A stretch of 64,000 nucleotides of DNA, from positions 1 through 64,000 of the forward strand of contig DASQDI010000055.1 in NCBI GenBank assembly GCA_035634255.1, in the 5' to 3' direction. This DNA comes from DATLMR01 sp035634255 (GTDB taxonomy: Bacteria; Acidobacteriota; Blastocatellia; UBA7656). A model generated the notes under the pieces. It was given only the letters and a program-made list of their open reading frames with translations, was not told the DNA's origin and ran no database searches. Position 1 is the first letter of the stretch; the number at the start of each line of letters is the position of its first letter. A program made the position numbers and the translations under genes. Positions 42,649-51,153 of the stretch are shown one piece after another.

Positions 42649-42659
42649 TATAATATAAT
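42649..42659. promoter_or_regulatory. AT-rich -10-like sequence between divergent genes
   Basis: TATAATATAAT lies between the enoyl-CoA hydratase gene (minus) and the zinc-ribbon gene (plus) and could serve either direction. No good -35 element is visible at the correct distance on either strand. Confidence 0.3.
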
Positions 42660-42773
42660 CGCGCGGCGCGAATGAACAGCCCCGCAAACTCTCCCGCGCC
42701 TTCCGTCGTATGGATTGCCGGGCCGTTTGATCGGGCCGAGCGCCTGTGTTAAGTTTGCCGCTGGAGGTCGATG

Positions 42774-43262
42774 ATGCATTGCCCGCGATGCAGCACGATG
42801 AACAACCCGGAGCAGAAGTTTTGCAGGCAGTGCGGCCTGCCCTTCGCCGCCCTCCGCGTGGCGCTCGCGGGAGATTTCGACGACGCGGTGGACAAGCTCA
42901 AGAAGGGCGAAAACGCCCTGAGCGCGGGGGTCCTCACCCTCTGCATATTCATCGGCGTCGCGATCCTGAGCGCCGTCCTCGGCTCTTTCGACCGCACGCC
43001 GAGCTACGCCGCGCCTTTCATAAACATACTCCTCGGGCTCATATTCGGGCTGCCCGCCATCTTCGTCGGCCTCGCCCGCATACGAAAATCGAGGGGCCTG
43101 CTCGACAATCAGAATGCGACGCCTCGCCTGCGACCCGAGGAGCCACTGGTACAGCTTCCGCAAGCCCCCGACACCGACCGGACCATCTCTGCCCCTCCGT
43201 TTCTTGACTCGGTGACCGAGCACACGACTCTGGAACTGAAGCCGCCCGAGAAGATTCGTTAA
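42774..43262 (+). CDS. Zinc-ribbon membrane protein
   Basis: A protein of 162 aa. Two ATGs occur in tandem (42771, 42774); the second is better spaced from GGAGG at 42763-42767. The N-terminus is a zinc ribbon, CPRCSTMNNPEQKFCRQCG. After a helical linker there are two hydrophobic helices (about 48-68 and 78-100), then a polar C-terminal tail of about 50 residues rich in Pro and Thr (PDTDRTISAPPFLDSV). No enzymatic motif is seen and the function is unknown. Confidence 0.7.
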   Translation: MHCPRCSTMNNPEQKFCRQCGLPFAALRVALAGDFDDAVDKLKKGENALSAGVLTLCIFIGVAILSAVLGSFDRTPSYAAPFINILLGLIFGLPAIFVGLARIRKSRGLLDNQNATPRLRPEEPLVQLPQAPDTDRTISAPPFLDSVTEHTTLELKPPEKIR

Positions 43263-43274
43263 GCGGCGATGAAG

Positions 43275-43303
43275 TTGACACGCGTGCGGGCGCACCCTAG
43301 CAT
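43275..43303 (+). promoter_or_regulatory. Near-consensus promoter upstream of the DUF1015 gene
   Basis: TTGACA (43275-43280), a 17-bp spacer and TAGCAT (43298-43303). The spacer contains the short inverted repeat GTGCG/CGCAC, which could be an operator. The ATG lies about 75 bp downstream. Confidence 0.7.
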
Positions 43304-43376
43304 CATTACTTGTGCAGGCTGCGTCTCGCCGCATCAAAATATTCGAGAGAGTTAATCGGACGGAGATATATAAAAG

Positions 43377-44609
43377 ATGGCAACGATCCACCCATTCCGG
43401 GCCCTGCGCCCGGTCGAAGAGAAGGCCCGAGAGGTAGCCGCCGTGCCCTACGACGTGGTCAACACGAGCGAGGCCCGCGCGCTCGCGTCGGACAACCCGC
43501 TCAGCTTCCTGCACGTTTCGCGGCCCGAGATCGGGCTGCCCGACGACACGGACCCTTACAGCGATGTCGTGTACGCGAAGGCGGCGGAAAATTTCGAGAG
43601 GCTGAAGGCCGCGGCCCCGCTCCTCGTCGAACCGGCCCCGAGCATCTATGTCTACGAGCTTCGGATGGGCGACCACACCCAGACGGGGATAGCGGCCTGC
43701 TGCTCGGTCGACGAGTACGATTCCGACATCATCCGCAAGCACGAGCGCACGCGCAAGGACAAGGAAGACGACCGCACGCGCCACATCGTCACGCTCAGGG
43801 CGCAGACCGGCCCGGTCTTCCTCACCTACCGCGGGAGGGGCGAGATCAACCGGATCGTCGAGCGGGCCAGGAGCGCCGCGCCCCTCTACGACATCACCGC
43901 GGACGACGGCGTCCGGCACACGGTCTGGCGGGCGGGCGTGGACGACGCGCGCGCGCTGGCGGAAGAATTCCGCGCGGTCCCTCTGCTCTACATCGCCGAC
44001 GGGCACCACCGCGCGGCGAGCGCGAGCCGGGCTCGCGCTCGGCTCAAAGGAGAGAACCCCGGACACACGGGCGACGAGGAGTACAACTTCTTTCTCGCGG
44101 TCCTCTTCCCTTCCGACCAGCTCCGCATACTTCCTTACAACCGGGTCGTGAAGGATCTGAACGGGCTCTCGCCCTCGGACTTCCTCAAGGCCGTGTCGGA
44201 GAAGGTCGGCGTCTCCGAACGGGCGGACGCCTCGCCCCGGTCGAAGGGGGGGGCCAGCATGTACCTGGGGGGCAGGTGGTATGGGCTCGACCTGTCGCGG
44301 GACGGCGCGGCGGCGGGCGACCCCATACGGTCGCTCGACGTGAGCCTGCTTCAGGAGCATGTGCTCGACCCCATCCTCGGCATCAGGGACGTGCGCACGG
44401 ACAAGCGCATAGATTTCGTCGGGGGCATTCGCGGGACGGCGGCGCTGGAACGGCTCGTGGACGGCGGGCAGGCGGCCGTCGCCTTCTCCATGTACCCGGT
44501 CACGGTCGAGCAATTAATGGACGTTTCCGATGCTAACGAGATAATGCCGCCCAAGTCCACGTGGTTCGAGCCGAAGCTGCGCGACGGGCTCCTGAGCCAC
44601 TTAATTTAA
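43377..44609 (+). CDS. DUF1015 family protein
   Basis: A protein of 410 aa. The N-terminus IHPFRALRPV and AAVPYDVVNTSEARALA are diagnostic for DUF1015, as are IRKHERTRKDKEDDRTRHI and YIADGHHRAASASRAR. The GHHR loop resembles the phosphate-binding site of the ParB/sulfiredoxin fold. Archaeal relatives of this group include free-serine kinases. The gene lies 2-4 kb upstream of serA and serC on the same strand, a pairing often seen in other genomes, so a role in serine metabolism is plausible but unproven. Confidence 0.8.
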   Translation: MATIHPFRALRPVEEKAREVAAVPYDVVNTSEARALASDNPLSFLHVSRPEIGLPDDTDPYSDVVYAKAAENFERLKAAAPLLVEPAPSIYVYELRMGDHTQTGIAACCSVDEYDSDIIRKHERTRKDKEDDRTRHIVTLRAQTGPVFLTYRGRGEINRIVERARSAAPLYDITADDGVRHTVWRAGVDDARALAEEFRAVPLLYIADGHHRAASASRARARLKGENPGHTGDEEYNFFLAVLFPSDQLRILPYNRVVKDLNGLSPSDFLKAVSEKVGVSERADASPRSKGGASMYLGGRWYGLDLSRDGAAAGDPIRSLDVSLLQEHVLDPILGIRDVRTDKRIDFVGGIRGTAALERLVDGGQAAVAFSMYPVTVEQLMDVSDANEIMPPKSTWFEPKLRDGLLSHLI

Positions 44610-44639
44610 AAGATGCTGGATCGACATGGCAGAAGAGAA

Positions 44640-44645
44640 TATAAT
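44640..44645 (+). promoter_or_regulatory. Possible -10 element for the AP2-domain gene
   Basis: A perfect TATAAT with only a poor -35 match (TGGATC, 44617-44622) 17 bp upstream. A second -10-like TATACT follows at 44649-44654. Confidence 0.3.
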
Positions 44646-44694
44646 CTGTATACTTGTAACTATGCGATGGGAGTAGTCCGGGACCGACTTGGTA

Positions 44695-44765
44695 CAGGCA
44701 ACCGGGTTTGAGCGATTGCCTGAGGTCCTTATTTAGCAGTAAGACAAAATCACCAAAGATTTTGT
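44695..44765 (+). promoter_or_regulatory. Structured 5' leader of the AP2-domain gene
   Basis: Two perfect stems lie in tandem: CAGGCAA (44695-44701) with TTGCCTG (44716-44722), and ACAAAATC (44744-44751) with GATTTTGT (44758-44765). A ribosome-site-like AGGAGGGG follows at 44778, but it is 23 bases from the ATG. The arrangement suggests regulated translation or an RNA element. No known riboswitch consensus was recognised. Confidence 0.45.
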
Positions 44766-44807
44766 GTATCTACTTCAGGAGGGGACTCAAGAACGAGCAA
44801 GAACACT

Positions 44808-45308
44808 ATGGCTAAGAGTGGATATAAAGGCATCAGCAGAATCGATCAACCTAAGAAAGACACATATGGTTGGTATGTAAGAGTAACCTTTAACGGCATG
44901 CGTCGGGCGAAGTTTTTCAGCGACAAGTCGCATGGCGGACGTGAGAAGGCTCTGGAGGAGGCTGTCCTCTTCCGCAACAAGGCCGAGCAGGAGCTCGGCA
45001 AGCCGCGAACCGACAGGCTAGTAATAGCGCGGAACCCTCGCAACAGCTCCGGCATCATGGGCGTACAGCGGAAGACGAAGGTCGTGAAGACTGCCAACGG
45101 CGAGAAGGTCGTGAGCAATGTTTACGAAGTCACGTGGAACCCCTGGCCCGGAAAGCTGTGCCGAACCTGGGTGTCTATCGACAAACTGGGGGAGGCGGCG
45201 GCCCTGAGGAAAGCGTGCGCTATCAGGCGAGAGAAAGAACGTGAGATGTATGGCAGCGTGGTGAAGGCGAATTGGGCGGCCAGTCTCGGCAAACTGTTGT
45301 CGACCTAA
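44808..45308 (+). CDS. Protein with two AP2-like DNA-binding domains
   Basis: A protein of 166 aa. The first AP2-like unit (about 5-62) has GYKGISRIDQPKKDTYGWYV and ALEEAVLFRNKAEQELG. The second (about 74-150) has SGIMGVQRKTKVVK and VYEVTWNPWPGKLCRTWVSI. Each follows the three-strand plus helix plan of AP2 domains, which in bacteria are mostly found with homing endonucleases or as small stand-alone proteins. No nuclease domain is present. The first third and the leader have visibly lower GC and different codon use than the neighbours, hinting at recent acquisition. Confidence 0.65.
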   Translation: MAKSGYKGISRIDQPKKDTYGWYVRVTFNGMRRAKFFSDKSHGGREKALEEAVLFRNKAEQELGKPRTDRLVIARNPRNSSGIMGVQRKTKVVKTANGEKVVSNVYEVTWNPWPGKLCRTWVSIDKLGEAAALRKACAIRREKEREMYGSVVKANWAASLGKLLST

Positions 45309-45326
45309 CAGATTGTTTCAGCGGCG

Positions 45327-45357
45327 GCGCAAGGCACCTCACCGTCATGCCTTGCGC
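45327..45357 (+). terminator. Hairpin after the AP2-domain gene
   Basis: A perfect 10-bp stem, GCGCAAGGCA with TGCCTTGCGC, and an 11-nt loop, starting 19 bp after the stop codon. It has no U-tract. It separates the AP2 gene from ackA. Confidence 0.5.
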
Positions 45358-45417
45358 GCCCGCCGGACTGAAGGCCCCGGAGACTGCATATCCTGGCCGG
45401 AAGTCCGCCACCTGTTT

Positions 45418-46665
45418 ATGAACGTTCTCGTCCTCAACTGCGGCAGCTCCACCGTCAAGTTTCAGCTCATCGCCACCGACATCGAGGCGATTGCGCGGGA
45501 TGCCGATAAGAGGCTGGCGCGCGGCGTGATCGAGCGGGTCGGCGGGGAGGCTGTCATCACGCTTGAAGTCGAAGGGGCCCGGAAGAGGAGACTCGCCGAG
45601 CCCCTGAGGGACATCCGCGCCGCGGTCGATTTCATCCTCAGGTGGTCTTCTTCCGGGGCCGAAGGGATAAAGGAGATCAACTCGCTCGCCGACGTGCACG
45701 CGGTCGGGCACCGGGTCGTGCACGGCGGCGAGCGATTCACCCACTCCGTCCTCATCACCGGCGAGGTTCTGCGCGAGATAGAGGACTGCATAGACCTCGC
45801 GCCCCTGCACAACCCCGCGAACGTCAAAGGCATAGTCGCCGCGCGCGCCCTCTTCGGCGAGGGGCTGCCGCAGGCGGCGGTCTTCGACACGGCATTCCAC
45901 CAGACCATGCCGGAGGCTTCCTACCTCTACGCCCTGCCTTACCAGCTTTATCGCAGGCACCGCGTGCGCCGCTACGGCTTCCACGGGACCTCGCACCGCT
46001 ACGTCGCGTACCGCTACAGGCACATGATGGGCATCGCGCGCGAGCGCACAAACATCATCACCCTGCACCTCGGCAACGGCTGCTCGGTGGCCGCCATCCG
46101 CGCGGGAGATTCGGTCGACACGTCGATGGGGATGACCCCGCTCGAAGGGCTCGTCATGGGCACCCGGTCGGGCGACATCGACCCCGCCCTCGTGGATTAC
46201 ATCTCCACCAAGGAGGGCCTCTCGGCGGGCGAGGTCGAGACCCTTCTCAACAAGCAGTCGGGGCTGCTCGGCATTTCCGGCCTGACCAACGACATGCGGG
46301 AGCTGCTCGACGAGGCGCGCGAGCACAACGACCGCCGGGCCCTGCTCGCCATCGAGATATTCTGCTACCGCGCGCGGAAGTACATCGGCGCGTACCTCGC
46401 CGCGATGAACGGGGCCGACGCGATCATCTTCACGGGGGGCATCGGCGAGAACTCCCCGGAGATCCGCTCCCGCATATGCGAGGGGCTGCAGTGGATGGGC
46501 GTACACATCGACCCCGAGCGCAATGGCCGCGTGTGCGGGGGGGTCGAAGGGGCCATCAGCACGCCCGACTCCCGCCTCGCCGTTTACGCGATCCCGACGG
46601 ACGAAGAACTGCTCATCGCCCGCGACACCGTCAGGTGTGTCCGCGGGGTCTCGCAAAGGTACTGA
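45418..46665 (+). CDS. ackA: Acetate kinase
   Basis: A protein of 415 aa. The start MNVLVLNCGSSTVKFQL carries the N-terminal acetokinase signature, so the longer upstream frame is not used. VGHRVVHGGERF, FDTAFHQTMPEASYLY, YGFHGTSHRYVA, LGNGCSVAAI and GTRSGDIDPALV are all intact, as is FTGGIGENSPEIR. It interconverts acetate plus ATP with acetyl phosphate plus ADP. No phosphotransacetylase gene is next to it. No Shine-Dalgarno sequence is obvious. The spacing of 92 bp to serA leaves room for a separate serA promoter. Confidence 0.93.
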   Translation: MNVLVLNCGSSTVKFQLIATDIEAIARDADKRLARGVIERVGGEAVITLEVEGARKRRLAEPLRDIRAAVDFILRWSSSGAEGIKEINSLADVHAVGHRVVHGGERFTHSVLITGEVLREIEDCIDLAPLHNPANVKGIVAARALFGEGLPQAAVFDTAFHQTMPEASYLYALPYQLYRRHRVRRYGFHGTSHRYVAYRYRHMMGIARERTNIITLHLGNGCSVAAIRAGDSVDTSMGMTPLEGLVMGTRSGDIDPALVDYISTKEGLSAGEVETLLNKQSGLLGISGLTNDMRELLDEAREHNDRRALLAIEIFCYRARKYIGAYLAAMNGADAIIFTGGIGENSPEIRSRICEGLQWMGVHIDPERNGRVCGGVEGAISTPDSRLAVYAIPTDEELLIARDTVRCVRGVSQRY

Positions 46666-46701
46666 GCAGGAGCACGGGGCCGCGCGCGCCTCCCCTTAAC
46701 T

Positions 46702-46730
46702 TTGCGGCTTCGCCCGTCGCGTGAGAAAAT
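46702..46730 (+). promoter_or_regulatory. Possible promoter of serA
   Basis: TTGCGG (46702-46707), a 17-bp spacer and GAAAAT (46725-46730). The spacer holds CGCCCGTCGCGTGA, a 14-mer also found inside the promoter at 61959-61987. Confidence 0.4.
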
Positions 46731-46757
46731 AGCTACTCTCTGGGAGGAGCAACACAG

Positions 46758-47960
46758 ATGAAAGTACTTATCGCGGATAAATTCCCCGAGTCCGGGCAGG
46801 CCGCTCTAACACAGGAAGGCATCGAAGTAATCTACGACAGCGAGCTGAAGGACGATTCGCTCAGGCAGGCCATCGAATCGACGGGCGCGGACGTTCTGGT
46901 CGTGCGCTCGACGAAAGTCACGGGAGAGATGCTCGAAGCCGGGCGCCTGAGCCTCGTCGTGCGCGCGGGCGCGGGGTTCAACACCATCGACGTGCAGGCG
47001 GCCTCGGCCCGCGGCATCTACGTCGCCAACTGCCCCGGCAAGAACTCGGTCGCCGTGGCCGAGCTGGCTTTCGGGCTGATGCTCGCCCTCGACCGCCGCA
47101 TAGTCGAGAACGCCTCGGACCTCAAGGCCGGCAAATGGAACAAGAAGGAGTACAGCAAGGCGCGGGGCCTGTTCGGGCGGACGCTCGGGCTCATCGGGGT
47201 CGGGCGCATCGGCCAGGAGATGATCCCGCGCGCGCGCGCCTTCGGCATGCCGGTAATCGCGTGGAGCCGCTCGCTCACCCCCGAGCGAGCGGGCGAACTG
47301 GGCGTCGAGATGATCCAGTCCCCCCTCGAAGTCGCGGCGTCGGCCGACATCGTGAGCGTCCACGTCGCGCTCAAAGACGAGACGCGAAACCTGATCGACG
47401 AGAGGGTGATCGACAGACTGCGGCCCGGCTCGTTCTTCATAAACACTTCGCGCGCGGAGGTGGTCGACCAGGCCGCCCTTGAGCGCGCGGTGCGCGAAGG
47501 CCGCGTGCGCGCGGGGCTCGACGTCTTCGCGGGCGAGCCCTCGGGCGGGACCGGCGCGGTCGACGACCCGATCTTCAGGCTCGACGGGGCGGTAGGCACT
47601 CACCACATCGGGGCCTCGACCGACCAGGCCCAGCAGGCGATTGCGGACGAGACGCTCAACATCATCCGGCAGTACAGGGCGACGGGCCGCCCGCCGAACG
47701 TAGTCAACCTCGCCAGGAAATCGCCCGCGACCCACCTGCTCGTCGTGCGCCACTTTGACCGCGTGGGCGTGCTGGCCGGGGTCTTCGACCGCCTCAAGAC
47801 CGCGGGCATCAACGTCCAGGAGACCGAGAACATTGTCTTCGACGGCGCGCGCGCGGCGGTCGCGCGCATACACGTCGATCAGGCTCCGTCGGACCAGGTG
47901 CTTGAGGCGATGCGATCAAGCTCGAACGACATAGTTGAGCTGAGTTTACTGAAGCTCTAA
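46758..47960 (+). CDS. serA: D-3-phosphoglycerate dehydrogenase
   Basis: A protein of 400 aa with GGAGG ten bases upstream. The NAD-binding motif is LGLIGVGRIGQEM. The catalytic Arg/Glu/His set lies in VRAGAGFNTID, LDVFAGEPSGG and VGTHHIGAST. The C-terminal 75 residues form an ACT domain (LLVVRHFDRVGVLAGVFDRL) that in related enzymes binds serine for feedback control; the intervening ASB domain of the long form is absent. It makes 3-phosphohydroxypyruvate, the substrate of SerC encoded 17 bp downstream. Confidence 0.93.
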   Translation: MKVLIADKFPESGQAALTQEGIEVIYDSELKDDSLRQAIESTGADVLVVRSTKVTGEMLEAGRLSLVVRAGAGFNTIDVQAASARGIYVANCPGKNSVAVAELAFGLMLALDRRIVENASDLKAGKWNKKEYSKARGLFGRTLGLIGVGRIGQEMIPRARAFGMPVIAWSRSLTPERAGELGVEMIQSPLEVAASADIVSVHVALKDETRNLIDERVIDRLRPGSFFINTSRAEVVDQAALERAVREGRVRAGLDVFAGEPSGGTGAVDDPIFRLDGAVGTHHIGASTDQAQQAIADETLNIIRQYRATGRPPNVVNLARKSPATHLLVVRHFDRVGVLAGVFDRLKTAGINVQETENIVFDGARAAVARIHVDQAPSDQVLEAMRSSSNDIVELSLLKL

Positions 47961-47977
47961 AGAGGCCAGGAGGAATT

Positions 47978-49063
47978 ATGACCGAAAGAATATACAACTT
48001 CTCAGCCGGGCCGGCCGTGCTGCCGGTCTCCGTGCTCGAAGAAGCCCAGAGGGACCTGCTCGCGCTGCCGGGCGTCGGGATGTCCGTGCTTGAGATCAGC
48101 CATCGCTCGAAGCCCTTCGACGCGATCATCCAGGCGGCGGAGGCCAACATCCGGAGGCTCGCGAACGTCCCGGACAACTACCACGTCCTCTTCCTTCAGG
48201 GCGGGGCGTCTCTGCAATTCTCCATGGTGCCGATGAACATACTGCCGAAGGATGGCAAGGCCGACTACGTGATCACCGGCATCTGGTCCAAGAAGGCCAT
48301 GAAGGAAGCGCAGAAGGTCGGGCGGGTGAGCGTGGCCGCTTCGACCGAGCCGGAAAATTTCGCGCGCATCCCGAGGCAGGACGAGCTGGCGCTCGACCCT
48401 GAAGCCGCTTACCTCCACTTCACCACGAACAACACGATTCACGGTACGGAGTGGAAGGGCGAGCCGGAAGCCTCGGGCGTGCCACTCGTGGCCGACGCCT
48501 CGTCGGACATCTTCAGCCGGCCCATCGACGTGTCGAAGTACGCCCTGATCTACGCGGGGGCGCAGAAGAACCTCGCGCCCGCCGGCGTCACGCTCGTCAT
48601 CATCAGGGAAGACCTGCTCGCGCGCAGCCCCGAGGGCTTGCCGACCATGCTCGATTACAACACGCACGCGAAGGAGAAGTCGCTTTACAACACCCCGCCC
48701 GTCTTCACGATCTACGTCCTCGGCCTCGTGACGAAGTGGCTCATCGAGCGGGGCGGCCTGGAAGGGATAGCGCGCCACAACGAGGAGAAGGCGAAGCTGC
48801 TCTACGACGCCCTCGACTCGTCCGGATTTTACAGGGGGCACGCCGAGCCCGACAGCCGCTCGCTCATGAACGTCACGTTCAGGCTCCCGAGCGAGGAGCT
48901 CGAAAAGCAGTTCGTGGCGGAGGCCACCAGGGCCGGGCTCGACGGCCTCAAGGGGCACCGCTCGGTCGGGGGCTGCCGCGCCTCGATCTACAACGCCTTC
49001 CCGCGCGAGGGGGTCGAGGCGCTCGTCTCCTTCATGAAAGAGTTCGAGAGGACGCACGGGTGA
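47978..49063 (+). CDS. serC: Phosphoserine aminotransferase
   Basis: A fold-type I PLP enzyme of 361 aa, preceded by AGGAGG. NFSAGPAVLPVSVLEEAQRD, LFLQGGASLQFSMVPMN and HFTTNNTIHGTEW are SerC signatures. The Schiff-base lysine is in YAGAQKNLAPAGVTLVII. The C-terminal GLKGHRSVGGCRASIYNAFP binds the substrate phosphate. It converts 3-phosphohydroxypyruvate and glutamate to phosphoserine. With serA it forms a two-gene operon closed by a good terminator. No serB is in the window. Confidence 0.94.
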   Translation: MTERIYNFSAGPAVLPVSVLEEAQRDLLALPGVGMSVLEISHRSKPFDAIIQAAEANIRRLANVPDNYHVLFLQGGASLQFSMVPMNILPKDGKADYVITGIWSKKAMKEAQKVGRVSVAASTEPENFARIPRQDELALDPEAAYLHFTTNNTIHGTEWKGEPEASGVPLVADASSDIFSRPIDVSKYALIYAGAQKNLAPAGVTLVIIREDLLARSPEGLPTMLDYNTHAKEKSLYNTPPVFTIYVLGLVTKWLIERGGLEGIARHNEEKAKLLYDALDSSGFYRGHAEPDSRSLMNVTFRLPSEELEKQFVAEATRAGLDGLKGHRSVGGCRASIYNAFPREGVEALVSFMKEFERTHG

Positions 49064-49090
49064 GACCCGCGGTCAGTTCAGAGATAATTG

Positions 49091-49117
49091 AAGGGGGCCG
49101 TCGGCCCTCTTCTTTTT
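49091..49117 (+). terminator. Intrinsic terminator after serC
   Basis: A nine-pair stem, AAGGGGGCC with GGCCCTCTT (one G-U pair), closes a 3-nt loop and is followed by CTTTTT. It lies 28 bp after the serC stop and is the clearest Rho-independent terminator in the window. Confidence 0.85.
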
Positions 49118-49196
49118 GGTGGCGCGGGTTTGAGGCTCTTGCACCCGCTCCGACCAATCTGCTTCAATCATTGCAGTGGACGGAAAGGGCTGGAAC

Positions 49197-49700
49197 ATGA
49201 GCTCAAGCTCCAGGCAAAGCAGAGCGCCCGAGCGCGGAGAGCAGAAGACGCGGCGGGTGTCCAAGAAAGATCAGATACTATCCCTTTACACGTCGGGTTT
49301 CGGGGACGTTGAAGACATAGCGATGATAACCGGCGCGCGCCCGAGTTACGTCGCGTCGGTGCTGCAGGAATCCGGTCTGATGTCGGGCTACTTCGACCTC
49401 TACACGACCTCTTCCCACCCCATGAACGTCTACTCCAAATTCTTCGCCGGGAAGCTCGGCTTCAAGGACGTGGAGACCGCCCGCCAAAGCGTCGAGATGA
49501 TCGACCGCTTTTATAACCAGTTCGGGTTCGCGGGCGACCGCGCGGGGCAGCACCATGCCCTGATGATGGCCGTGACCATGTTCGACCGCGCGCGGTGGAC
49601 CGGCAAAGGCGACGAGGCCGACGTATTCCGCCAATGGCTGCTCGCGCGTCTGAATGAGAGCCCGGAAGTTGAAGGGGCAGAGGGGGCGGAAGAAGAGTGA
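49197..49700 (+). CDS. Uncharacterised protein with HTH-like segment
   Basis: A protein of 167 aa from the ATG at 49197, with GGAAAGG eight bases upstream; a GTG at 49176 is an alternative. After a basic, Ser-rich N-terminus, residues about 30-66 (SKKDQILSLYTSGFGDVEDI then MITGARPSYVASVLQESGL) look like a resolvase/Hin-type helix-turn-helix. The rest is mainly alpha-helical (RQSVEMIDRFYNQFGFAGDR) with an acidic tail EVEGAEGAEEE. I do not recognise the family. It may be a small transcription factor; neighbours give no target. Confidence 0.6.
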   Translation: MSSSSRQSRAPERGEQKTRRVSKKDQILSLYTSGFGDVEDIAMITGARPSYVASVLQESGLMSGYFDLYTTSSHPMNVYSKFFAGKLGFKDVETARQSVEMIDRFYNQFGFAGDRAGQHHALMMAVTMFDRARWTGKGDEADVFRQWLLARLNESPEVEGAEGAEEE

Positions 49701-49741
49701 GCCCGCTCCCGCGGGCTCGCCCTGTTTGAAGGACCTGAGAC

Positions 49742-50932
49742 CTATTTGAAGCGGGCGCGCATCATCTCCGACGCGCGGGCGCGCGACACCATCATCTCGG
49801 CGTCGATGCGCTTGTTGTCACTCTTCACTTTTACGAGGGAGAGCAGCTCGGCCGTCTCCGGGCTCTTCGACTGCTGGGTAATCCGCGCGGCGTACAGGAG
49901 CAGGTTCAAAGCCCCCGCCTGATTGCTGGCCTCGCGCGCGCTGGGCGCGAACCCCGTGATCGTAAGCCGGGCCGTCTTCGAGTCGAGGTCGAAGCGGATC
50001 GTGTTCGAGGTCAGGTGCGAGATGGGGCTGAGCGCGTGAGACTCGCTGATGGCGTACAGGATGGCGAGGGCCTCGCGGTCGATGATCTCCGAGCCGGACC
50101 TCTTGATCAGCCGGACCTTCGACAACGAGCCGTCTTTCTCGATCTCGAACCCCGCCTCGACCGTCAATTCCGTCGTGGGGATGTCCAGCTTGCCCTCTTT
50201 GTACCGGGCGGAGGTGCGGCTCACTATATCTTTTATCGGGGCTTCGTTGATCTCCCCGAACTTGATCTCTGAGGGCGCGTCTTCGCCGCTCGAAGGCTCG
50301 GCCTTCTCGCCCTCTTTATTCTCCTCGGCTTTGGCAAGTTCCGCGGCCTCTTTCTGCTTGTCGGCCTTCTCCTTCGCCAGCCTATCCCGCTCGGCCTTCT
50401 CGCGCTCGCGGCGCGCGGCCTCTTCGCGGCGCTTCTCATCGCGCTCGCGAATCTCTTCCAGGGTCAGAGTATTCTGAGGCGAGGCCCGGCGCGGCAACAT
50501 CTGCGGCGGGTAGTGGAGCGGCCCGAGCATCACGGGCTCTTTGTAGTCGCGATATTTTCTGCTCACCAGCCGGAAGCTCGAATAGGGGGTGAGCACGGAC
50601 GTGTAGGCGAGGATCTCGCGGAGGGCGACGAAAGTCACCAGAACGCAGACGGAGAGGATGAGGACGCGCGCGCTCACATTATCGAAGTCGAACGCGCCAT
50701 TGATGAACTTCACCGGGCGCGCGCGGAACTCGGATAAGGAGGCGGAGGCTTCACGGGCCAGCCGCGCGGGGAACCAGGTCGCGAGGCGGTCGGGCAGGAA
50801 AGCCGCCCTCAGATAGTCCGAGGGGCGGTGGGCGAGCTCGCGCGCGGCGTCCGCGAGCTCGCGCCGCATCCGCCTGAAAAGCCCGCCCTGCCGAATCTGC
50901 GAGAAAACCACCGTGTTTCGCTCTTCTCTCAT
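49742..50932 (-). CDS. TonB/TolA-like protein
   Basis: A protein of 396 aa. A cytoplasmic N-terminus of about 90 residues precedes one membrane helix (VLILSVCVLVTFVALREIL, about 90-110). A Lys/Glu/Ala-rich coiled coil (about 160-215) resembles TolA. The C-terminal part (about 245-340) has PTTELTVEAGFEIEKDGSLSK and EIIDREALAILYAISESHAL, like TonB C-terminal domains. The tail (about 340-396) is an extra helical segment. It is probably an energy-transducing envelope protein; no ExbB/ExbD genes are adjacent. Confidence 0.65.
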   Translation of the reverse strand: MREERNTVVFSQIRQGGLFRRMRRELADAARELAHRPSDYLRAAFLPDRLATWFPARLAREASASLSEFRARPVKFINGAFDFDNVSARVLILSVCVLVTFVALREILAYTSVLTPYSSFRLVSRKYRDYKEPVMLGPLHYPPQMLPRRASPQNTLTLEEIRERDEKRREEAARREREKAERDRLAKEKADKQKEAAELAKAEENKEGEKAEPSSGEDAPSEIKFGEINEAPIKDIVSRTSARYKEGKLDIPTTELTVEAGFEIEKDGSLSKVRLIKRSGSEIIDREALAILYAISESHALSPISHLTSNTIRFDLDSKTARLTITGFAPSAREASNQAGALNLLLYAARITQQSKSPETAELLSLVKVKSDNKRIDAEMMVSRARASEMMRARFK

Positions 50933-50992
50933 CCCTTTATCTCTTCGCGCGGCCTGACCTGCCAGTTCCTATTTTACATTACGCACCAGATA

Positions 50993-51019
50993 TTTATAAA
51001 ACTGCAAAATCTTTGGCAA
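50993..51019 (-). promoter_or_regulatory. Possible promoter of the TonB/TolA-like gene
   Basis: On the minus strand, TTGCCA (51014-51019) and TATAAA (50993-50998) in an AT-rich stretch. The 15-bp spacer is short, so the assignment is tentative. Confidence 0.35.
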
Positions 51020-51153
51020 GCGCATGGCGTAATTTTTTTTCAGGCCCCCTCTTAGACGCAGGAATGGCCGCACAGGTTGTGCGGATCGCCCTGAACGGTA
51101 AGGCCCGCTCGGGCTTACGCGCCTCTGCGGGGGCGGAACGAGGGCCCGCGCAG

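Noticed and set aside
42648..44513. Minus-strand ORF of 621 codons
   Set aside because: It overlaps the zinc-ribbon and DUF1015 genes on the opposite strand, has no recognisable domain and no ribosome site.
44640..44800. A tRNA or known small RNA in the AP2 leader
   Set aside because: The two stems do not form a cloverleaf, there is no CCA-like acceptor end and no T-loop consensus.
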